A stretch of DNA of 64,000 nt from Photobacterium iliopiscarium (GTDB lineage Bacteria; Pseudomonadota; Gammaproteobacteria; Enterobacterales; Vibrionaceae). A program made the translations under genes and the position numbers. Of this stretch, positions 27,678-36,906 are shown piece by piece; positions within the stretch are counted from its first letter, which is position 1, and each line of letters opens with the position of its first letter. The notes beneath the pieces are model-generated. The model saw nothing but the letters and a program-made list of their open reading frames with translations, was not told where the DNA came from and searched no databases. The stretch is taken from positions 1 through 64,000 of the forward strand of contig NZ_PYOO01000008.1 of NCBI RefSeq assembly GCF_003026395.1. The letters are read 5' to 3'.

Positions 27678-28799
27678 ATGTCTCAACCTTTATTACGTAC
27701 CCCGCTGCATGATCTACATGTCAATATGGGGGCGAAAATGGTGCCATTTGCTGGGTATGAAATGCCTGTACAATATGCATTAGGCGTTAAAAAAGAGCAT
27801 TTACATTGTCGTGCAGAGGCCGGATTGTTTGACGTTTCTCATATGGGGCAGTTACGGTTACGTGGTAAAAATGCAGCTAAAATGCTCGAAATGTTAGTGC
27901 CTGTTGATATTATCGATTTACCAGAGGGAAAGCAGCGCTATGCTTTTTTCACTAATGATGCGGGTGGCATTGAAGATGATTTAATGGTGACAAATTTTGG
28001 TGATCATTACTTTATTGTAGTCAATGCAGCCTGCAAAACAGAAGATATCGCGCACTTACAGGCACATTTATTAGCCGATGTAGAACTTGAAGTCATACAT
28101 GATCGTGCACTGCTGGCATTGCAAGGGCCAAAAGCGGTGGATGTTTTAGCAACATTAGCGCCTCAAGTACGTGACATGGTATTTATGGATGCTGTGCGTA
28201 TACCGTTATTAGGGCAGGAATGCTATATCAGCCGTTCAGGTTATACGGGTGAGGATGGTTTTGAAATTTCAGTGCCCACCTCACATGCAGCCACGTTAGC
28301 AACTACATTACTTGAAGATAAACACGTTGAATGGATCGGACTCGGTGCTCGCGATTCACTGCGTTTAGAATGTGGATTGTGTTTATATGGTCATGATCTT
28401 GATAAAACGACCACGCCAATAGAAGCCAGTTTATTGTGGGGGATCAGCAAAGTACGCCGTACAGAAGGTGAACGCGCTGGTGGGTTTATTGGCGCTGATG
28501 TTATTCTTTCCCAAATTGAAATAAAAGCTGTAGATCGTAAGCGAATAGGGTTGATTGGCCAAACGAAAGCACCAGTACGAGAAGGAAGTCTATTATTTAA
28601 TGCCGATGGTGAGCAGGTCGGGGTTGTGACTAGCGGTAGTTTTGGTCCTTCAGTATCTATCCCTGTTGCGATGGCGTATGTGACACCTCATTACAGTGTT
28701 ATTGATACGGTATTATTTGCCGAAGTTCGTGGAAAAAAATTACCGATGACGGTGACGAAAATGCCTTTTGTTGCTCAACGTTATTTTCGAGGACAATAA
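27678..28799 (+). CDS. gcvT: aminomethyltransferase (T protein)
   Basis: A 373-residue T protein of the glycine cleavage system. Conserved segments include PLHDLHVNMGAKMVPFAGYEMPVQY, FDVSHMGQ, GYTGEDGFEI and GLGARDSLRLECGLCLYG. It transfers the one-carbon unit from the H-protein-bound intermediate to tetrahydrofolate and releases ammonia. GGGAG lies about 8 nt upstream of the ATG. It is divergent from gcvHP across a 251-bp gap that has no glycine-riboswitch consensus. glyA is not next to it. Confidence 0.96.
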   Translation: MSQPLLRTPLHDLHVNMGAKMVPFAGYEMPVQYALGVKKEHLHCRAEAGLFDVSHMGQLRLRGKNAAKMLEMLVPVDIIDLPEGKQRYAFFTNDAGGIEDDLMVTNFGDHYFIVVNAACKTEDIAHLQAHLLADVELEVIHDRALLALQGPKAVDVLATLAPQVRDMVFMDAVRIPLLGQECYISRSGYTGEDGFEISVPTSHAATLATTLLEDKHVEWIGLGARDSLRLECGLCLYGHDLDKTTTPIEASLLWGISKVRRTEGERAGGFIGADVILSQIEIKAVDRKRIGLIGQTKAPVREGSLLFNADGEQVGVVTSGSFGPSVSIPVAMAYVTPHYSVIDTVLFAEVRGKKLPMTVTKMPFVAQRYFRGQ

Positions 28800-28897
28800 G
28801 GTTTTGTGATCAATAAAGTCAGAGAGTAGAGAAGACTATTTATTAAGGCGTATGATGTACGCCTCATTATTGAGTTGAGCTATATTTATAATATTCG

Positions 28898-29071
28898 TTA
28901 TAATTTATAAGTGTTATTCATATCTTTATAAACAGATCGAAACATTAATTGGAACCCTTCTTTGGTCAGTTCTTTTGCTTCTATTTTTGCTGCTGTTAGG
29001 CGTCGATAACACTCAGCTAATGTTCTAATAAACAGATCTTTTTCTTTTGGCGTTAGGTGTTGGATATCCAT
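28898..29071 (-). CDS. small helical protein (57 aa)
   Basis: ATG at 29071-29069 and TAA at 28900-28898. The 57 residues (starting MDIQHLTPKEKDLFIRTL) look like a charged two-helix protein, with YRRLTAAKIEAKELTKEGF in the middle, and contain no rare-residue clusters. The upstream AAAAAGAAGA may serve as a weak ribosome-binding site. No family is recognised. It lies alone between gcvT and the M20 peptidase gene. Confidence 0.5.
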   Translation of the reverse strand: MDIQHLTPKEKDLFIRTLAECYRRLTAAKIEAKELTKEGFQLMFRSVYKDMNNTYKL

Positions 29072-29268
29072 CGTTAAATCTTCTTTTTAGGGCGTTGCGA
29101 TCTATATCTGAAATAAGATTTTATTGTTTAATAACTGTAATAATATGAATTTTACGGAGTATATTCTATTTAGATCTGTTCTGATAGAGACTTATTTAAG
29201 CAATATGATGGAATCAATTGTTAATAATATTAAGCTATTATTTTGTTTGGTCGGTATTTTTTTAAATA

Positions 29269-29315
29269 CAATGTCTCACTTATTATTACAATTAATAAAA
29301 ACGAGTAAGACATTG
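29269..29315 (-). terminator. long-loop hairpin after the M20 peptidase
   Basis: ACAATGTCT and AGACATTGT form a perfect 9-bp stem with a long AT-rich loop, about 40 bp beyond the peptidase stop. It is supported only by the inverted repeat. Confidence 0.4.
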
Positions 29316-29354
29316 TAGTGGTTTTGTTTAATGCTGTTATTTTTGTAAAAGCTA

Positions 29355-30467
29355 TTAGTTATTGCTGCATAAAAAAGCGTACATGAATTCAGTTATTTTT
29401 GTCATATCATCAACAGTAATAAATTCTTCAGTTGTATGAACTTTGCTCATCCCTGTCGAAATATTAACTGTTTTTAAACCATTACCATTAAATACGTTCG
29501 CATCACTACCGCCACCGGTTGATTTAGTAAATGGTGTTAGACCAATAGATGTAAATACTGCCATAATACTTTGTACGTGCGGATCGTTATCTTCAATGTG
29601 GTAAGCATTGTAAGAGCGGTTTGATTCAATACTAATCTTTGCGCCATGTTTAGCTGCGGCATGTTCAAAGGTTTCAATCATGTGTGCAGTTTGGTGTTCA
29701 AGCTTGGTATTATTTAAAGAGCGAGCTTCTGCTGCAAGATAAAGTGACGGCATCACAATATTGGTGACTTGCCCGCCTTGAACGACGCCGATGTTCGCCG
29801 TTGTTTCTTCGTCAATACGTGATAAGTGCATATTCGTAATCGCATCAGCGGCAACGGTTAGTGCATTAATACCTTCTTCCGGTGCTAAACCGGCATGAGC
29901 GGGTTTGCCTGTGATCGTAATTCTCAAGCTTTGCTGACCGGGAGCTGTGGTTACGATGGCACCAATGGCACCGCCTGAATCTAACACAATCGCTTTATTC
30001 GCGGTGATGTAGTTCATATCAAACAGTTTAGAACCTTGCAGGCCACCTTCTTCGTGAACGGTGAAGGCCAGTTCAATTGTTTTATGATCACGGTTATCGG
30101 CCTGAATACAACGTACCGCTTCCATAACGGCAGCAATGCCTGATTTATCATCCCCACCTAAAATGGTATCGCCTTTTGAACGAATAACACCATTTTCAAT
30201 AATTGGCTCAATATCATTACCCGGATTAACGGTATCCATGTGACAACTAATCGCAATGGTGTCATTAATGTTGCCATCTAAACGCGCATAAATATTAAAA
30301 CCATTAGAGATCGCTTCTGGTACAGGTAGGCGATGAACACTAAATCCTAATTCACCTAATTGTTCAGCCAGTGTTTCGGCAATCGCTTTCTCATTGCGTG
30401 ATTCGCTGTTGATTTTGATCAGTTCAATGAAATGGTTAATAAGGCGTTGCTGATTAATAGTAGACAT
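29355..30467 (-). CDS. M20-family metallopeptidase, peptidase-T-like
   Basis: A 370-residue cytoplasmic zinc peptidase. The metal motifs are SCHMDTV (about 75-80), GGDDKSGIAA, the general-base pair HEEGG and VLDSGG. A lid dimerisation domain (about 175-285) contains GKPAHAGLAPEEGINA, and TGGGSDANVF closes the site. It resembles the PepT-like M20 subgroup (TIGR01883-type). It probably cleaves N-terminal residues from small peptides. No close gene partner; tyrS is upstream with its own terminator. Confidence 0.88.
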   Translation of the reverse strand: MSTINQQRLINHFIELIKINSESRNEKAIAETLAEQLGELGFSVHRLPVPEAISNGFNIYARLDGNINDTIAISCHMDTVNPGNDIEPIIENGVIRSKGDTILGGDDKSGIAAVMEAVRCIQADNRDHKTIELAFTVHEEGGLQGSKLFDMNYITANKAIVLDSGGAIGAIVTTAPGQQSLRITITGKPAHAGLAPEEGINALTVAADAITNMHLSRIDEETTANIGVVQGGQVTNIVMPSLYLAAEARSLNNTKLEHQTAHMIETFEHAAAKHGAKISIESNRSYNAYHIEDNDPHVQSIMAVFTSIGLTPFTKSTGGGSDANVFNGNGLKTVNISTGMSKVHTTEEFITVDDMTKITEFMYAFLCSNN

Positions 30468-30600
30468 GATTTTAATTTCAAGTAGTCATTGGATGTTATG
30501 ACTGTAAACGTAAACAGGCGGGTAGAGCTTGGGGTTAAATCAAATTAAATGGGGATTTATTAATAGAAATATCAAATTATGCAGGGTGAGTCTTATTTTT

Positions 30601-30661
30601 CGAGGGTTGAGGTATAAGGTTAAGAGATACAAGGTGTTGAGATAAGAGGGACGAAGTGTGA
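30601..30661. repeat. degenerate heptamer array, CAAGGTR-like
   Basis: Purine-rich DNA with a 7-bp rhythm (TGAGGTA, TAAGGTT, ACAAGGT, GTTGAGA and others). It is the degenerate counterpart, in opposite orientation, of the array at 173-221. Confidence 0.45.
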
Positions 30662-30684
30662 GACGTTGAGAGGAAGATGATAAT

Positions 30685-30721
30685 AAAAAACCACCGTTAT
30701 TATTAATAACGGTGGTTTTTA
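30685..30721 (-). terminator. terminator of tyrS
   Basis: AAAAACCACCGTTATT and AATAACGGTGGTTTTT form a 16-bp stem with a minimal loop, 40 bp beyond the tyrS stop. U-runs are available on both strands. Confidence 0.9.
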
Positions 30722-30760
30722 GTGCTATCTATAAGTTAGATAACAGTTATCAGTTTAGGA

Positions 30761-32035
30761 TTAACCCCAAACGATAAGGCTGTAGTTTTTCTTACCACGA
30801 CGGATAAGTGTATAACGACCAAACAGCTTGTCCGTATCTTGGAATGCGTAGTAAGCATCACTTACTTTTTCGCCATTAACCATGATAGCGTTTGATGTAA
30901 TGTGCGTTTTAGCTTGGCTACGAGATGTTGCAAGTTCAGCGTTAACAAGCACTTGTTGAAGATCATCTTCACCAGTTGCAGCGGCTGTTGGCATACCATC
31001 TTGTGCTAGTTGTGCAAAATCAGACTCTGATAAGTGCTCAAGGTCATTTTCAAATAGGCAGCGTGTAATGTTTTGTGCTGCTTCTAATTGTGCTTGACCG
31101 TGTACTAGTGCTGTTGCTTTTTCTGCAAGAATACGCTGTGCTTGAGGTGCTTTGCCGCTATTACGATCAGCTTCTTCGATCTGTTGAATTTCTTCTTCAG
31201 AAAGGAAAGTAAAGAAACGTAGGAAACGGTATACGTCAGCATCAGCTGTGTTCATCCAGAATTGGTAGAACTTGTATGGGCTTGTTTTGCTTGGGTCTAA
31301 CCAAACAGCGCCGCCTTCAGTTTTACCAAACTTAGTACCATCAGATTTTGTGATTAGCGGTACAGTCATACCGAACACTTGCTGTTGGTTCATACGACGA
31401 GTTAGGTCGATACCTGCGGTGATGTTACCCCATTGGTCAGAGCCACCAATTTGAAGTTCCATGCCCATTTCTTTGTTCATGCTTGCGAAGTCGTAAGACT
31501 GTAATAAGCTGTAAGCGAACTCAGTAAAAGAGATACCTACTTCGTCACGGTTAATACGTTGCTTAACAGACTCTTTACTGATCATTTGGTTAACAGAGAA
31601 GTGTTTACCAATATCACGTAAGAATGTTAATACATCCATATTACCAAACCAGTCATGGTTGTTTACCATACGAGCAGGGTTAGTTGCAGTGTTAAAATCT
31701 AAGAACGGCGAAACTTGACGTTGGATTTTAGTCACCCAATCAGCAACAATATCTAAAGTGTTAAGTGAACGCTCAGTCGCTTTGAAGCTTGGATCTCCAA
31801 TCATACCAGTAGCGCCGCCAACTAAGGCTACAGGGTTATGACCCGCTTCTTGGAAGCGCTTAAGGCAAAGTAGAGGTACCAGATGACCTAGGTGTAAACT
31901 ATCTGCCGTTGGATCAAAGCCGCAATATAATGTAATCGGACCTTTTGCTAAACGCTCGCTTAAAGCTTCTTCATCCGTAATTTGAGCGATCAGACCGCGA
32001 TCTTTAAGCTCTTGAATTAAATTCAAATGATTCAT
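30761..32035 (-). CDS. tyrS: tyrosyl-tRNA synthetase
   Basis: A 424-residue protein, the same length as E. coli TyrS. The ATG at 32035 is chosen because GGAGA lies just upstream; an ATT/ATG region at 32053 would add six residues. The class I HIGH-type motif is HLGH (48-51) in [15 protein letters not shown], and the KMSKS-type motif is KFGKT. A C-terminal S4 RNA-binding domain (about 355-424) ends SLIVWG. It charges tRNA-Tyr with tyrosine. Upstream lies the remnant of an aromatic amino acid permease. Confidence 0.96.
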   Translation of the reverse strand: MNHLNLIQELKDRGLIAQITDEEALSERLAKGPITLYCGFDPTADSLHLGHLVPLLCLKRFQEAGHNPVALVGGATGMIGDPSFKATERSLNTLDIVADWVTKIQRQVSPFLDFNTATNPARMVNNHDWFGNMDVLTFLRDIGKHFSVNQMISKESVKQRINRDEVGISFTEFAYSLLQSYDFASMNKEMGMELQIGGSDQWGNITAGIDLTRRMNQQQVFGMTVPLITKSDGTKFGKTEGGAVWLDPSKTSPYKFYQFWMNTADADVYRFLRFFTFLSEEEIQQIEEADRNSGKAPQAQRILAEKATALVHGQAQLEAAQNITRCLFENDLEHLSESDFAQLAQDGMPTAAATGEDDLQQVLVNAELATSRSQAKTHITSNAIMVNGEKVSDAYYAFQDTDKLFGRYTLIRRGKKNYSLIVWG

Positions 32036-32188
32036 GTGTTCTCCAATAATCATTTTATTTACGTTTAATTTATAGGTACGGCATTATTCAATGTCAGTAT
32101 CTGGTTTATTATGATTTGTAGACCGATAAATCCTACAACAAATAACGCCATATTATTTGTTGCTACATTATATTCAATTTAATGTTGT

Positions 32189-32428
32189 TTACCACGGAAG
32201 ATTTCTAAGGGCAAAAACAGGAAAGAGAATGACAAGGATTGTTAAGAAAATTTCTGCGGCACCTAAAGCAAGGGTAAAGCCATTAGGATACACAAGTGTG
32301 AAAACTAAAGATGGCAAGTAACACCGTACAGCAGTTGATAATCTGTCTTTGGTATTTTTACCACGTTTAGCGGTCGTTGCCAATAAATCAAATAATCCTA
32401 ATGAAAGACACAGATAAAAGATTAGTGT
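32189..32428 (-). pseudogene. aromatic amino acid permease (TyrP/Mtr-type) remnant
   Basis: About 80 codons stay open from 32428 to the stop at 32189. The translation contains SLGLFDLLATT then DRLSTAVRCYLPSLVFTLVYPNGF and ALGAAEIFLTILV, which match the late transmembrane segments of TyrP/Mtr-type permeases (usual length about 400). The earlier ten or so helices are missing and an in-frame stop lies at 32429. The TTG at 32383 is therefore not a real start. It lies next to tyrS and reads in the same direction, so it is probably the leftover of a tyrosine uptake gene. Confidence 0.7.
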
Positions 32429-32519
32429 TTATAAAGGACGATAAAGCATCAATTAGATTAATAATGTGATTATTGAATGCGCGATTGTTTTATGGATTAG
32501 CAAGGTGTTGAGAATATGC

Positions 32520-32915
32520 TTAATGGATTACACGAGAGATTATAAGCATAATGATACTCGCTATGAGCGCCGTTATTGCAGCCATGAATAGTGTAGCGGC
32601 TGGAGCAAAGAGATACAGTGAAATATAATGGCTACTCGTATCACTCATAATATTGATAACATAAGACATTGAAATACAAGAACAGACACAAGTTATCCAT
32701 GCAAAAAATAATATCCATGCCGAGTATGATTGAATCATAGTCAGTGGTTTGTTATAGAAGCATTCAAATTGTTTAATAATATAATGTAAACCGAAGAGTG
32801 GTATTAAAGCCCATAAAATGATGGCAAGGTTAAATACACCTGATTGGTTATGCCAATTAAACATAAGAAGATTGATGATAAATATACTAAAAATAGAATA
32901 AAGACGGTAAGTCAT
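32520..32915 (-). CDS. small four-helix membrane protein
   Basis: A 131-residue protein with four hydrophobic segments (about 5-20, 27-47, 64-88 and 102-128). No family is recognised, and no catalytic or binding motif is seen. The start is the ATG at 32915. It sits alone between the permease remnant and the divergent GntR gene. Confidence 0.55.
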   Translation of the reverse strand: MTYRLYSIFSIFIINLLMFNWHNQSGVFNLAIILWALIPLFGLHYIIKQFECFYNKPLTMIQSYSAWILFFAWITCVCSCISMSYVINIMSDTSSHYISLYLFAPAATLFMAAITALIASIIMLIISRVIH

Positions 32916-33164
32916 AAATAAAAAATAAGTTAGACATCAATGGCGAGTATTATATTTCTTATGTAGTATAAATAACGCTATATAGGTCATAAAAAACTAC
33001 AAAATCGATTATTTTCAAATATTATAATCATAAACGATTGGTGTTTATAGGTAGTATATTAAGGCGTTGTTGTCGTCTTGATGTTTCATAATGAAAAGAT
33101 GAATTCTTGGCTTTTATTTAAAGCTGTGTATTGTATTGTACGTAATGAAGACTAGATATCCGAT

Positions 33165-33872
33165 ATGAACAAAGATAATTTTGCAACCATAAGTGATAGA
33201 GTAATGTACCAAATTCGGCATGATATTTTATGCGGTGAATTTGAAGCTGGGCAGAAACTTATTTTAAGTGAGTTAAAAGAACGCTACCAAGTTGGGGGTA
33301 CGCCTTTACGAGAAGCGATGGTGCAATTATCGTGGCAAAAATACGTTACCATGAAACCACAAAAAGGTTTTTGGGTTGCAAAAGTATCGCTTGATGAATT
33401 ACGCGGAATTTTAAAAACGCGGTTAGCATTAGGGCATGTGGCGCTACAAGATGCGATTAAAAAAGGTGATGAAGCTTGGGAGTTACAGATTTTAACCGCT
33501 TTTCATAAGCTTAATCGCTTAAATCCAGAATCTGCTTTATTTGATTATGATGAATGGGAATGGCGTCATAAAGAATTTCATTTATCGTTAATTTCATGCG
33601 AAGGCTCTGAATTTATTCGTGACATGATTTCACATATTTATGATCAGCAAGAACGCTATCGCCATTTCTTATTGAATGCCCGATTATCGCCAGAAAAACA
33701 GTATCATGATAATGGAGAGCATGAAGCACTAATGAAAGCGGTGTTAGCACGTAATGTTGAACTAGCATGTCAGTTATTACAAGAACACAGTGAACGTTTA
33801 TATTCTTTACTTGAAGCGGCACCATCGTTAAAAGCGTTACTGCATTTACCGAATAATAAAACACTTTGGTAA
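33165..33872 (+). CDS. GntR-family regulator with FCD domain
   Basis: A 235-residue protein. The N-terminal winged helix (about 10-75, RVMYQIRHDILCGEFEAGQKL and GGTPLREAMVQL) is followed by a helical FCD effector domain (about 85-225) with the usual metal-ligand pattern (EWRHKEFH and HDNGEHEAL). It resembles the CsiR/FadR subgroup. It lies 152 bp upstream of the aminotransferase gene and could control it. The effector is unknown. Confidence 0.9.
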   Translation: MNKDNFATISDRVMYQIRHDILCGEFEAGQKLILSELKERYQVGGTPLREAMVQLSWQKYVTMKPQKGFWVAKVSLDELRGILKTRLALGHVALQDAIKKGDEAWELQILTAFHKLNRLNPESALFDYDEWEWRHKEFHLSLISCEGSEFIRDMISHIYDQQERYRHFLLNARLSPEKQYHDNGEHEALMKAVLARNVELACQLLQEHSERLYSLLEAAPSLKALLHLPNNKTLW

Positions 33873-34024
33873 TCATGGTTACTCATTGATTAAGTTATAT
33901 GGATTAGCTTAATCAATTCCTTACCTTTCAATAATAATTAAAGTGTGTGATGTTATTTTTCTAATGACGCCATGAAGTTGAAGTGCTAATTTAAATTCAT
34001 GCCTTTATAAACGGAATTTACTTA

Positions 34025-35206
34025 ATGTTCTCACAACTTTCTCCTGCACAACCTGATCCCATATTGTCATTATCGTTAATTTATAATGCTGATCAGCGTG
34101 ATCATAAAATGGATCTTGGTATCGGTGTTTACCGCAATAATCACGGTCAAACACCGATTATGGCCGCAATTTCTCAAGCAGAACACCGCTTACTTCAAAC
34201 TCAAACGACAAAATCTTATGTTGGTCTTGCGGGGAGTGAAGTTTTTAATCAATGCATGATTGATCTGTTATTAGCCGAGACTTCTGCCCATAGTCGTGCT
34301 GCGGGGGTTCAAACCCCTGGTGGTAGTGGCGCATTACGGATGTTGGCTGATCTGATGCATGTTGCTAATGCAAATACTACCGTGTGGTTAACCGATTTAA
34401 GTTATGTTAACCATCGACCTGTGATGGAAGCGGCAGGATTAAAGGTTAAATATTATCCTTATTTTGATCGTGATACTAAACAAGTGAACACCGATGCGAT
34501 GTTATCAGCATTAGCACAAGCCGGGGCGAATGATGTGGTATTACTGCATGGTTGTTGTCATAACCCAACGGGGGCTGATATTAGTTTTGAAGCGTGGCAA
34601 GCGATCACCGCATTAGTGAATAAGAATGGTTTTGTGCCCTTTGTTGATATGGCTTATCTTGGCTTTGGTGATGGGCTTGAGCAAGATGCTGCGGGCTTGA
34701 AATTCATGGCTGATAACATTGAAGAAATGATGATCGCTACTTCATGTTCTAAGAACTTTGGATTATATCGCGAGCGTACCGGTGCTGCCTTATTGGTGGG
34801 TGATACGTTATCAAATGCGCAAAAAGCCAAAGGTCGAATCTTAACGTTAGCACGAGCTAGCTATACCATGCCACCGGATCACGGTGCAGCATTAGTGGCT
34901 GATATATTAACAAATAGCGTGTTAACGGCAGTGTGGAAACAAGAATTAATAATGATGCAACAACGCATTATTGGATTACGTCAGAGCTTAGTAAACACCT
35001 TAGCGGCTAAAGGTTGCGATCAATTTAGTTTTATTGCTGATCACAAAGGCATGTTTTCTATGACAGGTTTATCGCCTGATAAAATTATGCGTCTGCGTGA
35101 TGAATTTGCTATTTATGCGGTAGGTGATGGTCGTATTAATGTTGCAGGATTGCAAGAACAACAAATAGATGCTTTAGCGACAGCATTAATGACGGTTTCT
35201 CAGTAA
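34025..35206 (+). CDS. aspartate/aromatic aminotransferase, class I
   Basis: A 393-residue PLP enzyme close to AspC/TyrB (396-397). The PLP lysine is in SCSKNFGLYRERTG (about residue 240). Other family marks are the MDLGIGVYRNNHGQTPIM start, HGCCHNPTGADI and FVDMAYLGFGDGLEQDAAGLK. It exchanges amino groups between aspartate or aromatic amino acids and 2-oxo acids in the cytoplasm. GGAAT precedes the ATG. Compared with AspC it has a shorter Trp/Asn active-site region and may be aromatic-preferring; this is uncertain. Confidence 0.92.
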   Translation: MFSQLSPAQPDPILSLSLIYNADQRDHKMDLGIGVYRNNHGQTPIMAAISQAEHRLLQTQTTKSYVGLAGSEVFNQCMIDLLLAETSAHSRAAGVQTPGGSGALRMLADLMHVANANTTVWLTDLSYVNHRPVMEAAGLKVKYYPYFDRDTKQVNTDAMLSALAQAGANDVVLLHGCCHNPTGADISFEAWQAITALVNKNGFVPFVDMAYLGFGDGLEQDAAGLKFMADNIEEMMIATSCSKNFGLYRERTGAALLVGDTLSNAQKAKGRILTLARASYTMPPDHGAALVADILTNSVLTAVWKQELIMMQQRIIGLRQSLVNTLAAKGCDQFSFIADHKGMFSMTGLSPDKIMRLRDEFAIYAVGDGRINVAGLQEQQIDALATALMTVSQ

Positions 35207-35250
35207 CGTTATTCTTATGTTGTTAAATAAAATAATAGGCTAAATATAAC

Positions 35251-35275
35251 AAGAGGCACTCATAGTGTGCCTCTT
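35251..35275 (+). terminator. terminator after the aminotransferase
   Basis: AAGAGGCAC and GTGCCTCTT form a perfect 9-bp stem with a 7-nt loop, followed by CGTTTTA. It also faces the end of the convergent PH-domain gene. Confidence 0.8.
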
Positions 35276-35293
35276 CGTTTTATGCGGTAGGAT

Positions 35294-35674
35294 TTATTTA
35301 CCCGCGATTTTAGCGGCTAATTGTCCTTGCATGGTATAGACATTGGTTTTGCCATTAAATTCTAAGCTAATTGGATCATGTTGACCTGAAATCCACAATT
35401 TTAATTCTGCATCTAGATCAAAATGGCCTTTTGTTTCAATGGTATACATAGTGATTGATTTATAAGGTACTGAGCGGTATTCCACTTTTCGTCCTGTCAT
35501 TCCTTGTTTATCAATCAAAATTAGACGACGGTCTGTTAAAATAATCATATCTCGAACAAGTTTATAAGCTAATTCGATGTGCTCACCTTGACCAAGAATC
35601 GTTGATAATTCTTCAGTCGCCTCTTCAAGATCCATCTCGCCAGCATTACCTAAGATAGCATTAAAAAATCCCAT
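35294..35674 (-). CDS. bacterial PH-domain protein (DUF1696)
   Basis: A 126-residue protein of the bacterial pleckstrin-homology group PF08000. The pattern ILTDRRLILIDKQGMTGRKVEYRSVPYKSI is typical, and the whole protein is one such domain with a short helical start (MGFFNAILGNAGEMDLEEA). Soluble, with no membrane segment. The role is unknown. The gene stands alone. Confidence 0.85.
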   Translation of the reverse strand: MGFFNAILGNAGEMDLEEATEELSTILGQGEHIELAYKLVRDMIILTDRRLILIDKQGMTGRKVEYRSVPYKSITMYTIETKGHFDLDAELKLWISGQHDPISLEFNGKTNVYTMQGQLAAKIAGK

Positions 35675-35819
35675 GAATGATTCCTTTTAAAATAACAAAA
35701 TAAGCACTAATTTATGTGGCTAGAGTGTAATCGAATTGCGTTTTTTATACTAGTCACTATTTGAAGCTCCAGTTTGTTCTATACACCAACATGTCGTTAT
35801 TAATATGTTGATTAACTAA

Positions 35820-35842
35820 CAAGGGTGCTGATATCACCCTTG
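35820..35842. terminator. hairpin beyond the nucleosidase gene
   Basis: CAAGGGTG and CACCCTTG form an 8-bp stem with a 7-nt loop. It is followed on the plus strand by a T-run (TAGTTTTTTG); on the gene's own minus strand the U-run is weak. Confidence 0.6.
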
Positions 35843-35859
35843 CTAGTTTTTTGTATTTT

Positions 35860-36684
35860 TTAATTACGCATCATGATGATTTTTTTAGTGTAATCAAGCA
35901 CAAATTGCTGACAATCAACAGCTGTTTGTGGATCAAAATCTTGGTTGTGTAGATCAGTATTAGACAAGATACGAATACCAATAAAAGGTACGTTATAAGC
36001 TTGAGCGACTAATGCTGCTGATGATGTTTCCATTTCTTCAACCGAGGTATTGTATGTTTTATGGAGCCAGTTAATACGATCAACTTCGCGATTCCATTCA
36101 TCTGCGGTACCAATGACACCCGTCACCACTTTGCCTTTCGTGTAACTGTTCGCCATGGTGGTCGCGATATGCAGTAAACCTTTGTCGGCAGCAAAATTAT
36201 TATGCTCAACTAACTTACCTTGCTCACGTAAACGCATCGTAACGCTAAAATTTTGCCATTTTGTCGGTGTAATACCTTTTCCTTGTGCGGTAAATTCTGA
36301 TTTATATGCACCCATATTGAAGCTGGTTTTGCCTATTACGATATCACCACGTTGTAATTGTGGATCATGACCGCCAGCTGTGCCTTGGTTAATGATTAAA
36401 GCAGGTTTAAAGCGTTCAATGGCAAGTGTTGTTGCTGCGGCAGCATTGGCAATTCCGACTTCTGTTCTTGAAATGATAACAGGGTAGTCGTTAATGGTTC
36501 CTTGCCAAAATGACCATGACCCCATAGTGACTTCAGACTTTTCTTTTAAGGCGGCAATAAGTGTTGTGGTCTCTATATCCATGGCACCTTGAATTAAGAT
36601 TGGGCCAGAAGTAGGCGTAGCAGCCATACTCATCGGTGAAAGCATGATGCAGCAAAGTAGAAGACAACGTTTGAGCAATAACAT
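35860..36684 (-). CDS. exported MTA/SAH-nucleosidase-family protein
   Basis: A 274-residue protein of the nucleoside phosphorylase/MTA-nucleosidase fold (PNP_UDP_1). Unusually it has a cleavable signal peptide (about 1-21, PMSMAAT), so it acts in the periplasm. The catalytic pattern is partly kept: [34 protein letters not shown] and the Asp of ILSNTDLH match the nucleosidase family. It probably cleaves adenosine-type nucleosides such as methylthioadenosine outside the cytoplasm; the substrate is an inference. Confidence 0.82.
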   Translation of the reverse strand: MLLLKRCLLLCCIMLSPMSMAATPTSGPILIQGAMDIETTTLIAALKEKSEVTMGSWSFWQGTINDYPVIISRTEVGIANAAAATTLAIERFKPALIINQGTAGGHDPQLQRGDIVIGKTSFNMGAYKSEFTAQGKGITPTKWQNFSVTMRLREQGKLVEHNNFAADKGLLHIATTMANSYTKGKVVTGVIGTADEWNREVDRINWLHKTYNTSVEEMETSSAALVAQAYNVPFIGIRILSNTDLHNQDFDPQTAVDCQQFVLDYTKKIIMMRN

Positions 36685-36851
36685 TAATGTTCCTTAAAGA
36701 AAGTAAAGAGAATAACTCTGTGCAATGTAAGTAAAGCAAACGTTTGCGTCAATGATTTTATGTAATTTAATTGAATATACATGGCTATGTTGTGATCTTT
36801 GTTGTTTATGCTTTTTGGGGGGAGGCTGCTATTTTTGATTAAATTTGAATA

Positions 36852-36890
36852 AAAAAAATCCCTCAACTGTTTAAGGCGGAGGGATTTTTT
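36852..36890 (-). terminator. terminator of the arsR-permease unit
   Basis: AAAAAATCCCTC and GAGGGATTTTTT form a 12-bp stem, 17 bp beyond the permease stop, with a T-rich tail on the minus strand. Confidence 0.9.
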
Positions 36891-36906
36891 AATATCGGGT
36901 TAAAAA

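Noticed and set aside
29124-29318. 64-codon open frame
   Set aside because: Starts at a TTG without a ribosome-binding site, is very AT-rich, and overlaps the hairpin after the M20 gene.
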